The notes beneath the pieces were generated by a model. It had not been told where the DNA came from. It ran no database searches and saw only the letters and a list, made by a program, of their open reading frames with translations. Made by a program: the position numbers and the translations under genes. A stretch of 64,000 bases of DNA from Tolypothrix tenuis PCC 7101 (GTDB taxonomy: Bacteria > Cyanobacteriota > Cyanobacteriia > Cyanobacteriales > Nostocaceae). The stretch covers positions 4,930,500 through 4,994,499 of the forward strand of contig NZ_AP018248.1 of assembly GCF_002368295.1 (NCBI RefSeq), given 5' to 3'. Below are positions 61,013 to 64,000 of this stretch, piece after piece. The first letter of the stretch is position 1, and every line of letters begins with the position of its first letter.

Positions 61013-61800
61013 TACAAATTTTCCTGTGCTAAATCTCGAATCGCATAAATTTCCAAGCCGCTCGCACGCATTTGATAAATTACTGCTGCTAAACCATCAA
61101 CTTGATTTGGCGATTCTGGTGGGACAACTGCCCTCACAAATATTTCTTTATTAAATTGAATTGTTTCTCCTAAATTGCTATCCTGAGCAACAATTGTCAG
61201 GTTAGCAACCATCTTGACTTTCCATTTACCCTCAGCAATTTTTATCGGTGATTGAATTGAAAGCGGGACTAAAACTACTTGTGTCTTGCCTTGAAAAACT
61301 CCTGATGGTGTAATCGCAGCCAGCGCTTTTAAAAACTCTTTACGAAAATCTTCTGATAAGGCATAAGATGCCTGCCATGCTGCTGATGTAATCTTACTAC
61401 TTCTAAATTCTCTGTTGCTAATATTTACACCAGGATCAGGTTTTGGTTTAGCTGCTTCTTCAACAGTACTAGGTGGTAGCGTTCCCGACCAATTCATCAT
61501 CAAAGTCATTGTGTCAGAAACAAAACGCAGAATTACTTGAGGAGTGCGTTCTAGACTACCAATAGGTGCAACTTTAATAGATTTTCCTGTCTCTAGTTGT
61601 ACTAAACTTGGAGGCGCTTTTTTATTTAACTGTGAATAGGAACCATACAATAATAAAAGTATGAAAAAAGTAATGAGGTGTAATCCAAAAGTACCTAAAG
61701 CAAATAATGCTAGTGCGTCACCAGTTGAAACACTTTTTGACGCACGATTTAAAAATCGTAATCGATTTTTTTGTGCAGATTCTGAATCTAAAATAGCCAT
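61012..61800 (-). CDS. VirB8/TraE-like T4SS protein
   Basis: A 262-residue inner-membrane protein: cytoplasmic start, one membrane helix (FGLHLITFFILLLLYGSYSQ, about 40-60), and a periplasmic domain (about 75-262) with the beta-rich pattern of TraE/VirB8. The start is ATG 61800; the TTG at 61806 is less likely. Placement between VirB6-like and VirB10-like genes supports the call. Sequence similarity alone would not settle it. Confidence 0.6.
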   Translation of the reverse strand: MAILDSESAQKNRLRFLNRASKSVSTGDALALFALGTFGLHLITFFILLLLYGSYSQLNKKAPPSLVQLETGKSIKVAPIGSLERTPQVILRFVSDTMTLMMNWSGTLPPSTVEEAAKPKPDPGVNISNREFRSSKITSAAWQASYALSEDFRKEFLKALAAITPSGVFQGKTQVVLVPLSIQSPIKIAEGKWKVKMVANLTIVAQDSNLGETIQFNKEIFVRAVVPPESPNQVDGLAAVIYQMRASGLEIYAIRDLAQENL

Positions 61801-61810
61801 AAACAATGTT

Positions 61811-62836
61811 TTAGGATTTATTAACTATCCTCATCACAACCGAAGAAAGCCCAAAACTCGCCAGACTGGAGAAACTTCTAAAAATTGCCATCCCGCCACC
61901 CGCAGCTAAAACTACAGATAAAATGGGGGCGAGAATACCAATTGCAAAAGCAAAAATCATCGGGTCGTTGTTGTTAGCATTCAGCACTATTGTGGCGACC
62001 AAACCAGAAATAATATTGAAACAAAGCTTGATCATTCCGACGGAAAAGAACCCAGTTAACCAGGCAAAAATTGCTTTATTACCGACTGGAAGTAATGAAC
62101 CTCCTACTGCAAGCGGGCCTAAGAGGGCAGTCAGTAACAGACAAACTTCGACTATCCATTGAAAAGCGATCGCCAATGCTAGCAACCAACCCCGCACTGT
62201 TAGCTGAAAAATGTTGGTGTTGAAAAAATCGCTGATACCTTTGAGCCAATCGGGGCGATTGTCGTTATCTAGCTGGGATTCTATCTCTTTAGCTTGCTTA
62301 GAAGCATTTTGCAGACATTGGGTTTGTTGCGTCGGATCAGCGATGGCATTACATTGAGCGATTAATGATTGAATAGCATCTCCCTTTCCTGTCTTGAGCA
62401 TTACTTGCTGATAAGCTTCTTGCAACTGGATAGAAGCAGATGTGGAAGCTAAAAGAGTTTGATTCGTTTGGTTAATAATTCCTCTAAGTCCTTGGGTAAC
62501 AGCGGCTAATGGTTGAGCATGGTTAGCCAGTAGAACAATGACAACAATGGGCCAGATTATTTCTGTAAATCCCCTGGAACTGTCACCATCTATCATTTCT
62601 TTCGTCCATTGGACGATGAAAATTAGGAGAGTACCAACTGCGAAGAAGATGCCGAGATTTGCGATCGCACTATACAATCCTCCACTTAAAACATCGTTCC
62701 ACAGCTTATCTATTGACTTGGCAACAGCTTCACTCGCAGCTACACCATCTTCGGTGATTGTGGAAGCTGCTTGTCCAGGGTTCGGCACTTGAGCTTGGGA
62801 AAGAATTAGTCCGTATCTCAAAAAATAGTAGAACAT
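61811..62836 (-). CDS. VirB6/TrbL-like multi-helix T4SS protein
   Basis: A 341-residue protein with five to six hydrophobic helices (LGIFFAVGTLLIFIVQWTKE; IWPIVVIVLLANHAQPLAAV; LTALLGPLAVGGSLLPVGNK) and a short hydrophilic centre. This is the layout of VirB6/TrbL channel proteins. Located between VirB5- and VirB8-like genes. The C-terminal glycine-rich helix (LAAGGGMAIFRSFSSLASFG) is typical for TrbL-like proteins. Confidence 0.65.
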   Translation of the reverse strand: MFYYFLRYGLILSQAQVPNPGQAASTITEDGVAASEAVAKSIDKLWNDVLSGGLYSAIANLGIFFAVGTLLIFIVQWTKEMIDGDSSRGFTEIIWPIVVIVLLANHAQPLAAVTQGLRGIINQTNQTLLASTSASIQLQEAYQQVMLKTGKGDAIQSLIAQCNAIADPTQQTQCLQNASKQAKEIESQLDNDNRPDWLKGISDFFNTNIFQLTVRGWLLALAIAFQWIVEVCLLLTALLGPLAVGGSLLPVGNKAIFAWLTGFFSVGMIKLCFNIISGLVATIVLNANNNDPMIFAFAIGILAPILSVVLAAGGGMAIFRSFSSLASFGLSSVVMRIVNKS

Positions 62837-62852
62837 CCAGGTGCATCTTCAA

Positions 62853-63566
62853 CTAAAATAACCGTGCTTGTGATGCAGTTCTCAAATTGCTGAAGCCTTG
62901 ACCTACAGTTTCTTTTTGACGTACTTGATTTTGACCATCCAATGAGCGGGAAATATTAGTCAAGTTAAGATTCGCCAAATCTTGAGATTGTTTTGATTTC
63001 AATCCATCAGTTCTCATTGCTCCTAAAATTCCCGCTATTTGGGTATTTTGTTGAGCCATCCTTTTCATGACATTTTGGGTAACAACATCATCTTGAGCAG
63101 CACTAGCATCAGCCTGAACTTGTTCAATCGAAGTTTGGGTTTTTTTAACTTGCTGTTTTGTAAGTTCTTGCCCTTCTTTACTCAAAGTTGTATCTGAATC
63201 AGCACGGGTAATTTGACGGTCAATTTCATTGCTTACTTTGTCAACGCTATTAACTGCGCTATTATTTAAAGCTGCAATCTCTTCAATCTTTTCTCTCGTT
63301 TCTGTTGCATCAGGTAAACCCAATGCTCCAACTGATTCATTAACTGCTGCTTGCAAATCCCCCTGCAAAGATTCTGATAAATTCTCTAATTTACCAGAGA
63401 CTACTGAGTCAATATATTTATCTAGAGAGCTTAATTGCTCTTGCCATTGGTCGAATACTTTAACCAGAGGGTTTGGTATCTCTAATGCATAGGCACTTGA
63501 AACGCCAATTGTTGATATTATGGGTATACCAACTATGCTTAGTGTCAATTTATTGAGCTTGTTCAT
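62853..63566 (-). CDS. VirB5/TrbJ-like exported T4SS protein
   Basis: A 237-residue exported protein with a signal peptide (1 to ~28, ending ...YALE) and an almost fully helical, Gln-rich mature part (ITRADSDTTLSKEGQELTKQ). TrbJ and VirB5 proteins are exported helical pilus-tip components of this size, found beside VirB6. Low-complexity helices make the family call tentative; gene order is the main support. Confidence 0.55.
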   Translation of the reverse strand: MNKLNKLTLSIVGIPIISTIGVSSAYALEIPNPLVKVFDQWQEQLSSLDKYIDSVVSGKLENLSESLQGDLQAAVNESVGALGLPDATETREKIEEIAALNNSAVNSVDKVSNEIDRQITRADSDTTLSKEGQELTKQQVKKTQTSIEQVQADASAAQDDVVTQNVMKRMAQQNTQIAGILGAMRTDGLKSKQSQDLANLNLTNISRSLDGQNQVRQKETVGQGFSNLRTASQARLF

Positions 63567-63574
63567 ACTCTGAA

Positions 63575-64000
63575 CTACTTTGTTTTTACTAGTTGCCTAG
63601 AAAGCTCTGTCAAAGCAACAAATTTATCTGGATACTTCGACAATGCTTGCGTTCTCTGCTCTTGCTCAGAAGGATTATTTGCCACTACCGCTAATAAGTT
63701 AAATGCTGGATAATAACGACAAAAAGTAAATATTCCGTTATCATCCAGCAACCATTGCGAGTAAAATCCCTCCTTTTTTGGAAAAAAACTTTCGGTCGCA
63801 TTGCGAGAAATAATTTCTTGGGGATATTTCAAAATCTTTGCAAAACTATCAACAGCAGTCGGTTGAATACGTCCAATCAAACGAGTGGTTAAGTTTTGAA
63901 AAATCTTGGAACCTGATGGAGATTTTGCGATCGTATCGGGGTCTTGAGCGGATAAAATTACTCTGATTCCAGCTTTTGCACCATTGGCACAAAGTCTGCC
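63575..64000 (-). CDS. VirB4/TraC-type T4SS ATPase, C-terminal part
   Basis: The frame runs off the right edge and ends at 63575; only ~141 residues are in the window. The visible part includes GIRVILSAQDPDTIAKSPSG and NLTTRLIGRIQP, the segment after Walker B in VirB4/TraC-like ATPases, where the chain reads like a hexameric DNA translocase. An ATG at 63880 is an internal Met and not the start. It is the first visible gene of the minus-strand T4SS operon, eight bases before the VirB5-like gene. Confidence 0.6.
   Translation of the reverse strand, partial: GRLCANGAKAGIRVILSAQDPDTIAKSPSGSKIFQNLTTRLIGRIQPTAVDSFAKILKYPQEIISRNATESFFPKKEGFYSQWLLDDNGIFTFCRYYPAFNLLAVVANNPSEQEQRTQALSKYPDKFVALTELSRQLVKTK

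Overview
The window looks like DNA from a filamentous, probably heterocyst-forming cyanobacterium (Nostocales). The evidence is the frequent GCGATCGC palindromes, the 7-base tandem repeats and dispersed hairpin repeats between genes, a CAAD/CURT1-type membrane domain, an AMIN-domain TonB receptor, fused ModBC, and genes matching the known vanadium-nitrogenase locus of Anabaena/Trichormus variabilis (vup transporter, vnfR-type regulators, vnf genes). No rRNA, tRNA or CRISPR array was seen. Layout, left part (1-9.0 kb): the end of a TetR-type regulator, a glutamine amidotransferase, a vanadate/tungstate-type ABC transporter (vupABC-like), homocitrate synthase (nifV), a first VnfR-type repressor, a DUF433/DUF5615 toxin-antitoxin pair and a small unknown gene. 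Nitrogenase part (9.1-28.7 kb): a divergent NifH-like protein, cytochrome bd oxidase (cydBA), a VnfD catalytic subunit fused to a C-terminal CAAD membrane domain, an RHH-Mop protein, two NifE/VnfE-type scaffold genes, NifX/VnfX, NifN/VnfN, a normal NifH/VnfH Fe protein, a second VnfR-type repressor, a two-gene operon of unknown role and a Mop-only molbindin. The cluster has no vnfK and no vnfG, either separate or fused to vnfD. Metal-uptake part (29.3-37.6 kb): a 2OG-Fe(II) oxygenase and TonB-dependent receptor, an MFS transporter, fused modBC, and a modA interrupted by one in-frame stop codon. Right part (38-64 kb): a plasmid- or ICE-like module with small unknown genes, a ParM/ParR-like and a ParA-like pair, a MobV-type relaxase with a Toprim-like tail, an AAA+ ATPase, a VirD4-type coupling protein and VirB9/VirB10/VirB8/VirB6/VirB5/VirB4-like transfer genes running off the right edge. 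How the genes work together: Vup and Mod bring in the competing oxyanions V and Mo, the Mop proteins may buffer Mo, the two VnfR paralogues should repress V-nitrogenase genes when Mo is present, NifV makes homocitrate, E/N/X build the cofactor, NifH supplies electrons, and Cyd oxidase may help lower O2. Two recurrent DNA elements support a shared regulon. One is a ~55-bp promoter/leader element found four times, including upstream of both vnfR genes and one vnfE. The other is a 23-bp inverted repeat (TTTTACCAA-N5-TTGGTAAAA) upstream of modA, the TonB receptor, the mop gene and the vnfR2/unknown-operon divergent region. The most unusual content is the membrane-anchored VnfD without its K and G partners, a second VnfE lacking the cofactor cysteine, a NifH paralogue with Asn at the position of catalytic Asp129, and a broken modA.
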